Source of the DNA: Phoronis australis
Taxonomy: Eukaryota > Phoronida > Phoronidae
Length of the DNA: 64,000 nucleotides
NCBI GenBank assembly: GCA_002633005.1
Contig: NMRA01000004.1
Coordinates: 1,003,066 to 1,067,065 of the forward strand
Direction of reading: 5' to 3'
Below, one piece after another: positions 47,601 through 58,900 of the stretch. Made by a program: the position numbers and the translations under genes. Position 1 is the stretch's first letter. Every line of letters starts with the position of its first letter. A model generated the notes under the pieces. That model made no database searches and was not told the origin of the DNA. It saw nothing but the letters and a program-made list of their open reading frames with translations.

Positions 47601-48253
47601 GACGTCACGAGAGGTTGTGTGGCTGTCGTGGTCCCGGGTAACATCGGGGTTTGGAATGGGAACATAGCAGGTAGAATCTGCGGCTTAACGGTGCTGCTCT
47701 TCAATGCCGTGGCGTCACTAGTCGATATCGCATATTTTTGTCGATCACAAAAAGATTGGTTGCCTTGTTCTAACGTGATTTTGTAAGGTGCGTTAGCCTT
47801 GCTTTCCTCCGCCAATTTTGCTAACTTTTTGTCATAACTGCAAAACCTGTCCTCGACTTCTCCACAATCGCTTTCGTTGTCCGAAGAAAATGTCTCTAGT
47901 GATCCACAAGCGTTTGGTGTTGTCTTTTTGGGCAATGTATCATTTTGTAGGATATGATCGATTGTGAAAGCAAACTTTGTTTGTATATCCTTCAGGTTGG
48001 AATTGTTAAGAGATAAAGTCTTGCATGATTCCTCTTTGCTTTGCCCTGATGTATCGGGCGCACCCGTTCCACTCGGCGTGAATGATGAAGTCAGGTTTAG
48101 CGATCCCGCGAGATTAACCGTTGTCGATGCGGCTGACTCGCCGCTGGCAGGCATTTTTATACCGCGACAGAAAGAATCTCCACGGCGTTCACTAATTTTC
48201 AAACTACCGAAATGAGAATGAAATGACATCGGACTCGGCTTTATAGCGGACAT
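41487..48253 (-). CDS. Msxlx: ANTP-class homeobox gene, Msxlx-like (4 exons, 356 aa)
   Basis: Join 48253-47548, 44239-44136, 42779-42685, 41652-41487; phases 1, 0, 2, all with GT/AG. It encodes a nuclear DNA-binding transcription factor. Residues 96-102 FTIDHIL form an Eh1-like motif, known to recruit Groucho-type corepressors. A Pro/Thr-rich region precedes the homeodomain at about 250-309, which starts [20 protein letters not shown] and has [14 protein letters not shown] in helix 3 with Q50 and N51. The tail has GLWGPP and ends HLPPK. The RKPRQAYS start and DKYLSVNKR place it near Msx but apart from it; I judge Msxlx, which was lost in vertebrates and is reported in the deuterostome pharyngeal gene cluster. 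No Nkx2 or Pax1/9 gene is seen in this window. Class is certain, symbol less so. Confidence 0.85.
42685..42779 (-). CDS. Msxlx: Homeobox gene exon 3 (helices 2 and 3)
   Basis: 95 nt; acceptor TTTATTTCAG, donor AACAGGAG|GTAAGAT, phase 0 to 2. It encodes [29 protein letters not shown] and part of the next Arg. Recognition-helix residues W48, F49, Q50 and N51 are all present. Confidence 0.93.
42780..44135. other. Homeobox intron 2, with family E repeats
   Basis: Intron inside the homeodomain. It carries a family E element at 43646-43913 and a related G-rich segment at 43195-43345. Confidence 0.5.
43646..43913. repeat. Family E repeat, copy with complete ends
   Basis: Ends CATGGGCGTACCCAG and CTGAGTGCGCCCATG are nearly complementary. 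The interior has GAGCGCCCCAATTTGGCGAA, AAAAAGTCCGCG and a run around TTTTTTAGTCCTC. About 268 bp, no coding capacity. Confidence 0.7.
44136..44239 (-). CDS. Msxlx: Homeobox gene exon 2 (homeodomain N-arm and helix 1)
   Basis: 104 nt; acceptor CGTCCTTCAG, donor TTTAAG|GTATTTTC, phase 1 to 0. It reads [14 protein letters not shown] and then the homeodomain start through EAEFK. It is too short to appear as an open-frame call and was found by translation of the minus strand. Confidence 0.9.
46449..46576. repeat. 64-bp perfect or near-perfect tandem duplication
   Basis: GTGTCACTGTTATTATGACT...CCATACCAGAA occurs twice back to back (46449 and 46513) with two or so substitutions, indicating a recent event. 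Confidence 0.85.
47007..47270 (-). repeat. Family E repeat, copy
   Basis: Starts CATGAGCGTACCCACCC; contains TGTCTCGTTTTCTCGGAATT, TTTGTTTCTCTGAGGCGGAC and CGCCAAATGGGAGGCTCGTT. Confidence 0.65.
47548..48253 (-). CDS. Msxlx: Homeobox gene exon 1 (N-terminal region with Eh1 motif)
   Basis: 706 nt from the first Met ([10 protein letters not shown]) to GFLGFN plus one base; donor AACG|GTGAGTTG. A later Met (MPASGESA, residue 34) is an alternative start. The acidic patch [13 protein letters not shown] and the proline-rich [17 protein letters not shown] lie between the Eh1 motif and the homeodomain. Confidence 0.85.
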
Positions 48254-51200
48254 ATAATTGGTTCTTACAACATATGCGCGATAATCAATATAAACTTACT
48301 TTTCGTGAATAAAGAACAACACTTCACGTAATGTAATTGTCAAACATTTGCACACTCGTTCTCAAGTAGCTGCTTTAATAATCTTATTTGCGCCAACTTA
48401 ACCACGTGTTTGACATCCATGCGCATACATGAAACCCGGTTGTTGAATGACAGTAAAAGATTGGACGTTCCTGGAGTAATTAATTATTCATTATACAAGA
48501 ATACCAGCGAAAACGTTTGATTGGACAATTTTTAATGATCTGCCCTGGAGTAAAGAAAACCACGAATGATTAGGCATAAGTGAAAACTTAGTTAGTCAAG
48601 GCTACATTTTTTAATGATGCCACTTTTTTATCAAACGACCGCTTACACGTGGATACAGGTATCCATTTCCGGAAATTACGGCACTTATGTATTTATTTGA
48701 CTCAATATAAGGTTAAAGGGCAACAAACCTACGCCCCATGCCAAAAAAAAAATGTTTAGGCCCTTAATGTTATAAAACCGGTATAACCTTGATCCAGTCT
48801 CAAATTGGAGATATTTTAGGCTTGAAGAGACTGGTAATCGCGCTTTTTCGGGCAGTAGAGAAAGGGCATCGACAGCGATGTCAGTTCTAATAAAGAATGT
48901 TAAACAGTCACGGTGGTGACCCGGGTTGTGTTGAAACGGTGGGACCGGGACTCCGTGAGATTTATAAGTCTGTGGCGACCTTGGGAAATAGGGGGAGGGG
49001 TGAAAACAATGGCGACTGGAGGCGGCGAAATTGGTGGCGACGGGGGTTTTGAATTGGTGGCGATGGAGGGGAAGAGAAAGTATTCACACGCCTATGGTCA
49101 GGCACATTTACATCCCCATGCCAAATGACGTCGTGTGGAAGTCGCAAGGTGTTGTTTAACTTATGGAATCCATTCGACGGGCGTAAGCTAGCTCATCGCG
49201 AGGGTTATAGCCCATGGGTCTCTACCATTGTTTTCTTTGTTGTGTCATTGTTCGATACAACTATACAGGTTGCACGAATATGGTACCTTGGGCGCACACC
49301 AGCGTTTTACTGATAAACGCTCACTCTTATCTTCATTATAAGAAAGAAAAAAAAATGAGCAATAGATACGCCTATCTACCGATCTCTATTATACTTGACG
49401 AGTTTCGACACCTAGTTCCCCCCGAGTTTTGCCCCCCACCCCCTCCAGACGCAAGTTTTGGTACATGTACGTCTATGACCAGGCAATTTCAATTCAAACA
49501 AAGTAGAAAAAAATCAATGACGTTGCTTTGGAAGTACAAATGCATATGACGAAAGCTAACGTTTTTAGCACTACACCGTGGTGCTCTAGCGTTGTGCACA
49601 GGTTCCAATTTTGAAATAATCTGGCGCATGTCTTCTAAAGATGTCCGAAGACGAAACCTTAATAATTTGCGTAATACCGTCAATGTTTTTGACACTACTT
49701 TAGCCGGCTTATCAAAGACGCAACGGAGTGTGTACTTAATTGCTGTAAATACATACACTTATGAGTCATGTTTGATAAATTTTATGTCATTATTTTGTTA
49801 CTCCCATATATTAATTGGGATGCGTCAGGGAAAGCATAATGTCACCTTCCATGTGGCTAAATTATCATAATAGTATTGGAAAATTTTAGTATTTGACGTT
49901 TATTTTTGTCTTGACATACTGCGTGAGCCAGGACTGGTTGCCTGTGATTGCCATATCGCGGACAAGGTGGAACCGCAGACATTACCCTAGTTTTGTACTT
50001 GAAAAAATGAGTTTTAACTTCGGATGGAACACATTCCTCATTGTTTGAAACTCGTATCACAGGAAACTGTAATTTTCAAATTGTGCCTAGCGTGTCTTTA
50101 TCACATCACATCCATTTTTTCTTTAAAATTAGAATATAAAGGTCTTGTGTATTGGTCAGCCTCAGGTATAGAGACATATATATTTATGATACCAGCTTGG
50201 TGTAAACAAATATACATTAAGTCTATTTAAGACTCTAGAAAAATTACAAATGCCTAATATTTGGGATCATCATATCTCAAAAACAGCTTATCGGATTCGG
50301 GTGAAAGTTTCACATGGTACGCATAATGCATTATTCTCCTAAACACTGTTAGCGATTGATTTTAAATTGTTCCATTTTTGAATGAGGGTCTATCAAAAAT
50401 TAGGTTTCCTGTGATTTTTATGTCTGAAAATCAAATTTGCATTAAGAAAAACGAAATAGTAATAACAGCATTTTTTAGGTTTCATCTTGAACATTCGTAT
50501 CAAATAAAATTTGGTGATGTTATTGATGGCCAGTCTTTTGCTATGAATGTAGTCTACTTTTTTTCTTTGCTAGATTTTGCTAAAAAGACTTCGCCAAGTG
50601 ACCCACTCAATGACAGTTTAGTACGAAGTTAAAATCAAAGTATACATGCTTTATACTTTCATAAAATATTTACTCAAGTCCTGTACATATTTGGTTAAAT
50701 GCGTAGACCTGTCGATAAGGTCCTACACAACCTGAAAGCGAATACAAACCCGCCTTTCATCTCAGAACCATTTTTTGACACCAGGTGGTGATTTCGGGTA
50801 AGTTTGTTATTACTCGAGACCAAGCCCTGAAAGTTATCTTGTATATTTTTCTACTCGATGAACCGAGAATAGTTTTCAAAAAATAACTAAGCCAGGAAAT
50901 CATTTCTGATCTGCAAATGAGCAGGATAAAACCACGTTTATAGCAGCAAGTGGTTAAAGTCACGTGACAACTTCTCCGGATGGAAGGCGATGTAGTCACT
51001 TTTTAACTCATTTGAATTGTTTCGCAATTGATATTTCAAACCCTGGTGTCGTCAAGGGCGGATCCAGGATTTTAGAAAGGGGTGACGGATCAGGGATTTT
51101 TTTAAAAAGGGGAGTCCAAGTCAACAATTTGAAAATTCTAGATTTGATATCACTAAAATCACGGGAAAAGGCGGGTCCTGACGCCCTTGACTCTCTGGAT

Positions 51201-54200
51201 CCGCCTAGGGTCCTCCCATGGTAGAATGAGTGTAAGACTTGACTGACGATCAGTTTCTTGTCAGAAAGTAGCTCCCCGGGGTATCAGACAATGAACGACA
51301 AACGAAGATCCAGTAGAATCTAATGAATTTTGCCTCCTTGCTCGACATCTCCTTTTGTATAGCTGCACGGAATGGAGATGCTTCATTTTTACCTTTTGTC
51401 AGACCCCCTCACAATCCTGGATTTCCTCCTAAAAGGCAAATTTACAGACAAATGCAATTCCAAAGTCAAAAATCCCGGCCTGATGACAAGAGCTCAAACT
51501 GACATCCATTGTTCCCCCGTTTTCTGTTTCATCATTCTAAAGGTTGATAAGCGTCTATAGGTCGTATTACTTGTGTGCGACTAGTGACACCTGGACACCT
51601 GACTGATTCGTGGTCGGTTTGTATGAAACCGTTTAAAGCAATCAAGACTGGATTCAATTAACCATGCTGATCTATTTTCTGAATTATAACCGCTCCATTT
51701 CATTTAAAATTCCCTTAAAATCATGAAAGGTGAATTTTGCCAGTACTTTGTGTCAATAAAATGACTCCTCCAAGATTCTCGAGACAGATGCATCTTTCAC
51801 ACGTGAAGTGGTGTTCCTTTTGTTATGTGGGGAGTCGTTGAAAATTCTTGCTCTAGTCTAATTGTTATCGCCTACTGCGGAAATGCCCACCAAAGCTTGA
51901 CAGGTGAGGAATTCTGGCGTTGGAAAAGAACATAGAACTGATTTAAAAATAAGCATTGATGTATATGTAAGTATGAAGTTTCTTTAAAAATATATATCAA
52001 GCACTACATGGAGATGTTAAAAATAGCCAACTTCAAAGGTAAAATAGTAATTATATAGTAAAATAATAGTAAAATAGCCAAAAACACCACACTATAACTA
52101 CAGAAGTCTTGCTTTACCAGTCAGTGTTTTGTGACCGTCGCAAAAATTAAATTAGAACATTCTGAACTCGCCATTGCGTGAAGAGGGATGTCACACAGTA
52201 CGCACAATAGCTCGCTTCCTAAACAACGATACCGGCTTCATTTGTTCTGGCGTCAAATCGGCGTGTTCCTTCAGTTGATGAATTTTTATACACAAAAACT
52301 ATCACTCTTGAAACTATTCAAGGGGTTAATTTCAGCTACGATAGCACTTCCACGTTATACCATGCCGTAGCATTGGTAAAATTGTGACTTCTGTAAAACA
52401 TCACAGGCCCGAAAACATAAAATGGGTGGTTACCGTATGTACGGAATTGGTGTTTTCAAAATACGTGCACTGAAATGAGTTTTGGACTATCTACTTTTTA
52501 AATAATGTTCTTCCAAACCAGCTCACCGTAGAAAGATCGTAGTTCAAGATTTATTTTGGTGTAGCGGTGTAATCGAGATTGAATACCTGTATTCAAAGTT
52601 TTCTGTTTCCCCCCATTTAAAGCTGGTCGTTCACTTTACATCATCCACGCGCATGAGAGATTATTTAAAACCAGTTTACAACTGTGAGGAAAGTTTGCCT
52701 TGCTCTTTAGATAATCAAGTGATTTAGTCCCGTCTTCACTAATGAGGAATTAGAAAGGACCACGTTTGTTCTTTAGATTAACTTGTAACGTAGCAAATAA
52801 TGAATTGTAACAACAGTTTGGTCGAGCAAAATAATTATTTCTTGTTTTAGTAGAGACACCAGGCACGCCTTTCTTATTGTCGTGGTTGAAATCTTTATAA
52901 AAATCCTTTGCGATTTCGTAATTATTAAGCAAGCCACGAACAACATAAGTATGGGCTGGTTTTAATAAAACACAATGAAATTGTTAAAATGTACAATTGT
53001 TATTTTAAATGTATTCCTAATCTTTATGTGTATTGCATTTTACTGATTACTCGTGTTTGTGACCGAACACTTCTCGCAAACAAAATACAAATTAATAAAG
53101 TTTTGCCAATGACTTATCTAATTCTTATCGCAATTACGATAAATTTCTGGTATCAATGGTTCACCTTCGTTAAAATGCTTACAAAACGTCGACCGAATTC
53201 ATACGGAATTCATATGTAAACAAGTGCGTGACATTACAATTTCTCGCAGAGGCTAATTAAGGACTTGTCATTTTACGAATGGGAAATATCCACTCCGCCC
53301 GTATCCACATACATGTATGTAAAGGTGAATCAAACAGACTTTTTTATCATGATACTCATCGGTATTCAGGGGCGCACATTTTGAGTTGTTCGTTACCAGA
53401 AAATAGAACGCTCTTATAATTATTGGTTCCGTCAATTTTACTTTCACTTCCTCAATTTAAATAGATCGCTGGAAGCAAAAATTCCATTGGTATTTTCCGC
53501 ATTTTCTCAATCGGTAACTGCGTCAAAGTCAATAGCACGGAAACTTCGTCAATTAAAGCGCAGCCACAAGACAAAACTGCTGCCAGGGCCCTTTTTGAAG
53601 CAGCTTTAACAACAAAAAAACAGATTGGGAATATGGCCAACGTTCAACTAAAATACATGTTGGCCCTACCTTCCTTTTAAATGGCTCCATAAACGCACAC
53701 TCAACTTCAATCTTTTCTTAACGTTTTTTCATCGGTTTTTGTCTGTTGCCTCATTCATGCCCTTTTCATGAGGCACAGTTACGAAATATCCCGGTACACA
53801 AACATGCAGCCAACTAGATGTGTTTTAGCGTGCGATTTTACCTCAGTCTACACTGTATTTCCCAAAATAACAATAATATATAATCCTAGCCTCCAAATGT
53901 AATCATTTTTTTTCGTTGTAATAACAATGCGAGATCAAAAAGGCGTGTAAACATTAATTTCTCGACTTATTTCTTTCATAGAATAACAACAAATTCTTCA
54001 CGCGATACCCTTCTAATTGTTCATTCATGGGCACGTGCGATGTAAGCACCTTGATAGCTCCTAAGAATCTTGAGAAGTCTTTGAGCTGGGAGCCGGACGC
54101 GCAGCCAGCCCCTTCAAAACACATGTTAACACGGGCTAATTATTCTAATCTCTTTAAGTTGCGGTGCTCCAATCATCAACGGAATATTAGTTTCAATTAG

Positions 54201-55769
54201 AGGAAGCACTCATGGGCGTTTAGACTATTCCTTACCGTAACATGATTGATTTCAATTTCAAAGCGCCATCGAGTGTTTAGTTGTTAAAGAGACGGAAAAT
54301 AGTAAGTCCGTTCGAGAGGTTATTAATACCTCGTCATGACAGGGAGCCCGTGACAAAGAATTTTAGAACATTCTTTGGTTGCCCTTGTTTAACAGACCAA
54401 GGTATTAGGGCTTAATTCAACGTTGCGACATTGCTATTTGCATAGTCCGGTGGCTAATTCCTCTTCAGTCAATACAAATTCTTTGTAAACTTAGAATTAC
54501 TACTTCAAATTGAAGTTGTTGTCTGTACACGTATACATAATTTACTACATTGTGCTATTTTTCACAACCGTTTCGTTAATAACAAACGCCGAATTTTTCT
54601 CAAAACGTAGCTTTTGTGCACTAAGATACCAAGCATAGAATAACGTAGAGTTTAATTAATAGCAGACTTAATAACATCATCTCTCGCTTTTCTCCATCAA
54701 AACAAATTACTCAGAATCCTCATCGACACTGATTCTATCCTGGAACGTCAACATGACGGAAATCGCAAAATAAAATTTCCAAAAGTAAATTGTCAATCAT
54801 CTAAACCTCACAGTGCTTCCTGCGCTTTTTTTCGAACCCAGAATGTAATACGTTAAATTACCATGCTCATGATTGAAACTATATCATAAATTACCAAATG
54901 CTAATTGCTTAGATTTCAAAATGAATTTGTTGACACAGTCTTGTTATGACGCCGACTCGCTAAATATAAATGAAACACAAATGAACTGTTCGTCACTGCA
55001 GGGCTGAGACGCAAAATATGAGGCCGTGTGAGTGGGTATCTTCCGCATGACCATGAGCAAGGTGTCAATGGTTTCCGGCACGACAGGAAGACGAAGAACT
55101 CACTCCCATTAACACTAGCGTTCAGGTGAATTCTTCATTACGCTAACGAACAACGCAGTGCTACAGTCAGCCCTTAGGCCTACATACGTATCGTCTGCTT
55201 AATTGTGACGTAATAGGAGACCATGAGACGAATTTCCTTCGGATTTTATAGTTTCAATTAACCCCTCAACGAAGTTACATTGAGCGCTACATCGGCAGGT
55301 AAAAATGGCCAGTTTCAAATTGAGGTAAGATACAAATGTCACGCACGTGTGCGTGTGTTTACCAAGTGAATAGAATGAGGGGTGTCGTTCCACATATTCA
55401 AGAAAGTAAGTTCTGGCGGATTGGTTCCCAAAAAATTACTCCTTCGATGATTGAAGTTGGAACCTCTTACGACGTCCCAAATTCGTCCGTGACGCATACG
55501 TTTTCGTACGTCAACTTATTTGCAGTATATAGGCCTACCAAAGTACCGCTGAGAAACAGTCTGTGTGGTTTAGATGAATTGTAAAATCGATCAGCAACAA
55601 ACTTAACATGTGATTTTTTTAGCGAAATACGTACAAACGTATGGATTTATATATGGATGTACATGCAGGTAGTTTGTGTTTGAATATTGAACGTCATCAG
55701 CAAATGACCCTTGTCAATGACTTGGGTTAATAATTTAACTTCAGCAGATGAAATTTAATAAACTTTAAT
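48254..55769. other. Gene-free region upstream of the homeobox gene
   Basis: 7.5 kb between the homeobox start and the 3' end of the beta-lactamase-like gene. Open frames (for example 49214-49549, 50378-50632, 52989-53219) have no family resemblance. A diverged family D repeat lies at 51056-51212. The rest is AT-rich with many ATTA-type words, as expected of homeobox regulatory DNA, but no site is proven. Confidence 0.5.
51056..51212 (+). repeat. Family D repeat, diverged copy
   Basis: GGGCGGATCCAGGATTTTAG at the left and CTCTGGATCCGCCTAGG at the right form inverted ends; the interior has diverged from the 11034 and 59112 copies. Confidence 0.6.
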
Positions 55770-55982
55770 TCAGTTTAATTCTTTAATCCATATTCCTTCG
55801 AAGACCACGTGGCCCATCATTTCAAATCCAGCGATCGTAAGCGGCATATACCCATCAAGTGCTTCGTCCATGAGAGTCATGCGCAGTTTGTACAGCGACA
55901 TCTGGCTGTGAATTTCACTCTTAACTCCGCTAGTGAATAGAACGTTGAACAAGGGTTGTCCTGTGCGAACATCAGGGGTCAC
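55770..55982 (-). CDS. Beta-lactamase-like exon G (last module and stop)
   Basis: 213 nt. It starts VTPDVRTGQPLFNVLFTSG and has DGYMPLTIAGFEMMGHVVFE, then GIWIKELN and the stop. Acceptor TCCTTTCAG. It completes module three and adds a partial fourth. Confidence 0.87.
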   Translation of the reverse strand: MTPDVRTGQPLFNVLFTSGVKSEIHSQMSLYKLRMTLMDEALDGYMPLTIAGFEMMGHVVFEGIWIKELN

Positions 55983-58900
55983 CTGAAAGGAAGTGTCATC
56001 TATACCTGATTCGTACGACATTAAAATTCAACACAGCGCCATAAGTTAAAGCCATGATTTTGAATTATGTTTTGAGTAAAACCTTTTGTGTTGTTTCTCT
56101 CAGATGAGAAAGCCTTATAGGACAGAGTAGACCGAGTGCATTGATTGTCTCAACGGGAAAATCCACCGTCATTCAACCTGGTTAAAACCAGTCTGAAGTT
56201 CACGATTTCGGTTTCACCTATTCGTGCTGGTGTGGGTCTTTGGAAATTATATTTTAATATGCATGTCGTGTTCGAAGTCGGTCGGACGTTACGCGCACGT
56301 TTTTTCTCATATGTGTTACGACACGAATGGTTAATAATACCGATTACACCACAATATTAACCTCGAATGGCAGATACAACCGTGTAATAACCCATAAATT
56401 ATCTCACTAGAGAGATAACATTTTGCCGGGAAACCGAGTCCGGATTCGAAACGGGACCTCAAGAGTTTGGTCGCCGACTTCACCACTACACCACGACTCA
56501 GCGGCTGACGTCATCGTGCGTGAAAATAGAATACTTAAATGAGCATGCGCAACAATCGCATATTAAGAAAAGGGCATTGCACCGACATTGATACGCTATG
56601 AAAAATAAGACGCATAATTTACATAAAAACGATATTTTAATTCAGTGAAATTTTTCTTTCGTGTTCTCTCACTTGTAAATCACCGATCTCCAATTTGAAT
56701 GCGGGTATCGTGTCGTCGGGATCCTTTGACTTGAGCATTATAGTCAGTTACTAGTGGTAACCTACTTTAGCAGACGATATTTTCCCGGCCGAAGCTTAGC
56801 GTGATAAAATATGTAGTAAGCTATAATAGTTGCTAAACCTTAATTTATAGATTCACTTTATTTCTATTTTGTTTTATTTTAAAATTGATTTTGAGTAAAA
56901 GCAATTTTTATATTACGCATACATAGGCGAATCACAAAGTAGTGCAAAGTAGAAATCCATACAATGTACGCCTTATATTTTATCGTCTGCAAAACATTAA
57001 TACCGGGGTTTTCCCATTGGCGTGTATTGGTAAAGTGAAAATCTTCACACATTTCACTAACTTCAAATAAACATCCGGGCGTTTTTTTGGAAAGGGGGGG
57101 CGTGTAAACGGAAAGTCAGCCTCGGCTGATATGAGAATATCAGCGATTTTTCTGCATAAAACTGTGTTTTTTTAACTTTGAGTTAATAATAGTATAGTTC
57201 GCCAGCACTTTGTTCGTTTTCATGAATGATAAATGCTCCACAAAACTGATTTTGTGGCTAGGAATTGACGCTAAGTGGGCTTTTAAGAGGACTTTTTCCG
57301 AATAAACGCCCGACTATCAAGACACTCGACATCAGAAGTTGCAAAACCAAATAATCGACCAAGGGCGTTTCATCGGGTGGGCTTATCTACGGAAAAGCCC
57401 GGTATCAACAATCAAACAATGCCGGAATTCCGAGAAGCTGACAAGGTTTATATTATTGACAAATCGAGTGTTGCAAGAGTACGTACTCCCAGTCGGAAGG
57501 ACAGGTAAACAACTCTTTAAACGGACGCATCTTCGGCGGATCCACGTTCATTCAAGCGGATACGAACCCTAATTCAAGAAACCACGCTGTGAGATTAGCT
57601 TGCGCGGTGCAGCACTGAAATAAGTGTGGGCTATAGACCCCCCCCCCCCCAAGCCCCCTGTGACCGCGCGCCGCCCATGCCGATGGGCAGCGCAGCACTG
57701 AAATGGGTTGTTGACGAAAGCTAAATGCAATTTACAACTGTTAAGTTTGAAATAAAATTATTAACAAAAAGTAGCTGGGTTTACTTTACTTTACGCAAGC
57801 GTGTTTTTACAAAAATTGCATCATGTAGTTGAAAGTTTTTCGGCAAAAAGATTGTTTTTACGGTTCATGTGAGAAATCAAATCCTACATTCGTCTCACAG
57901 GTTTGTGACTTGAGTAAAAGCTCTTGGAAATCCCTCAACAAGTCTTGGGATTTCGACATTTTCCAAGAGGTTTTGCCCATGTCATAAACATGAGACTCAT
58001 GTATAGTGAAAATGGCAATGAATTTAAAGTCTGAGTGCCAAAACGCAATACTGGGAGGGCACGAGTTAAATGAAATGTGAAAGCTTTTTCAGGACGACAG
58101 TGGTAAAAGTCTATGCAATCTGCACGATATCGTTAGAAGGAGCTCAGAGAGCAGGGTGACAACAAACTAAAACTTTAATGATAATTACGAACAGCGTTGC
58201 CCTTAGAAACCTGTTTGACGAAAAGTGATTTAAAGAATGTATAAACTGCCTTCCGTCACTAAAACAACTTTGATTTAGACCACTTACTGTTAAGAAAAGG
58301 ACCTTCAATCGAAGTAAATTTTAAGTGATTCAAGGGCTTCAAAAGACTGGTAGCTCGTTAATAGTTGATACCTGCAGGCTCTACAACTTGGCTTTTCATG
58401 ACGTATCACTCTATGCCCTGAGCATGGTCTCAAGGAATAACGAACTTGCAGCTCAGTCATTGTAAAATCCGCACATCACTCATCTGAGTGAGGAACAGGT
58501 AATCTAAACGTTCTTTTCTTGGACGTAACGCGGGTGTAGAACCTCGCTGTGCCCGTCAGACATGTTGTCGATATACTCTGGATAAAGTTTTTCCAATGCT
58601 AGTGTTAGAGCATCATAGTGCAGCAATAATGTTTACACATTATTTGAATGCTTAGCCATAATTATATAGAAATATTTTCAGAGACGTTACACTTTGGTCA
58701 AGGGAGATTAAGTTATTATGGGGAATAGTGACGTGGGGAGGGTGAAATTTCTGGCTTAGTCTGAGTACTGTGCTCAAGCATTTCGTGCAGGCTGGTGGCA
58801 AGTTGCAAAAACCCGACACTGTACCTGAAGGTGTACTGGAGTTTTCCCCTGTTGAACAAGTTCAAAGTACCGCTGAGGTGGCAGGGCGGCTTGGACAAGG

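Larger units (their letters stand above)
55983..58824. other. Last intron of the beta-lactamase-like gene
   Basis: 2.8 kb; holds a tRNA-like sequence (56434-56501) and a family F element (57600-57712). Exons F and G join smoothly in the module pattern, so no missing exon is suspected. Confidence 0.55.

Noticed and set aside
48913-49128. Glycine-rich 71-aa frame (GGGEIGGDGG)
   Set aside because: Comes from a short degenerate GGTGGCGA-type simple repeat; no start or splice support.
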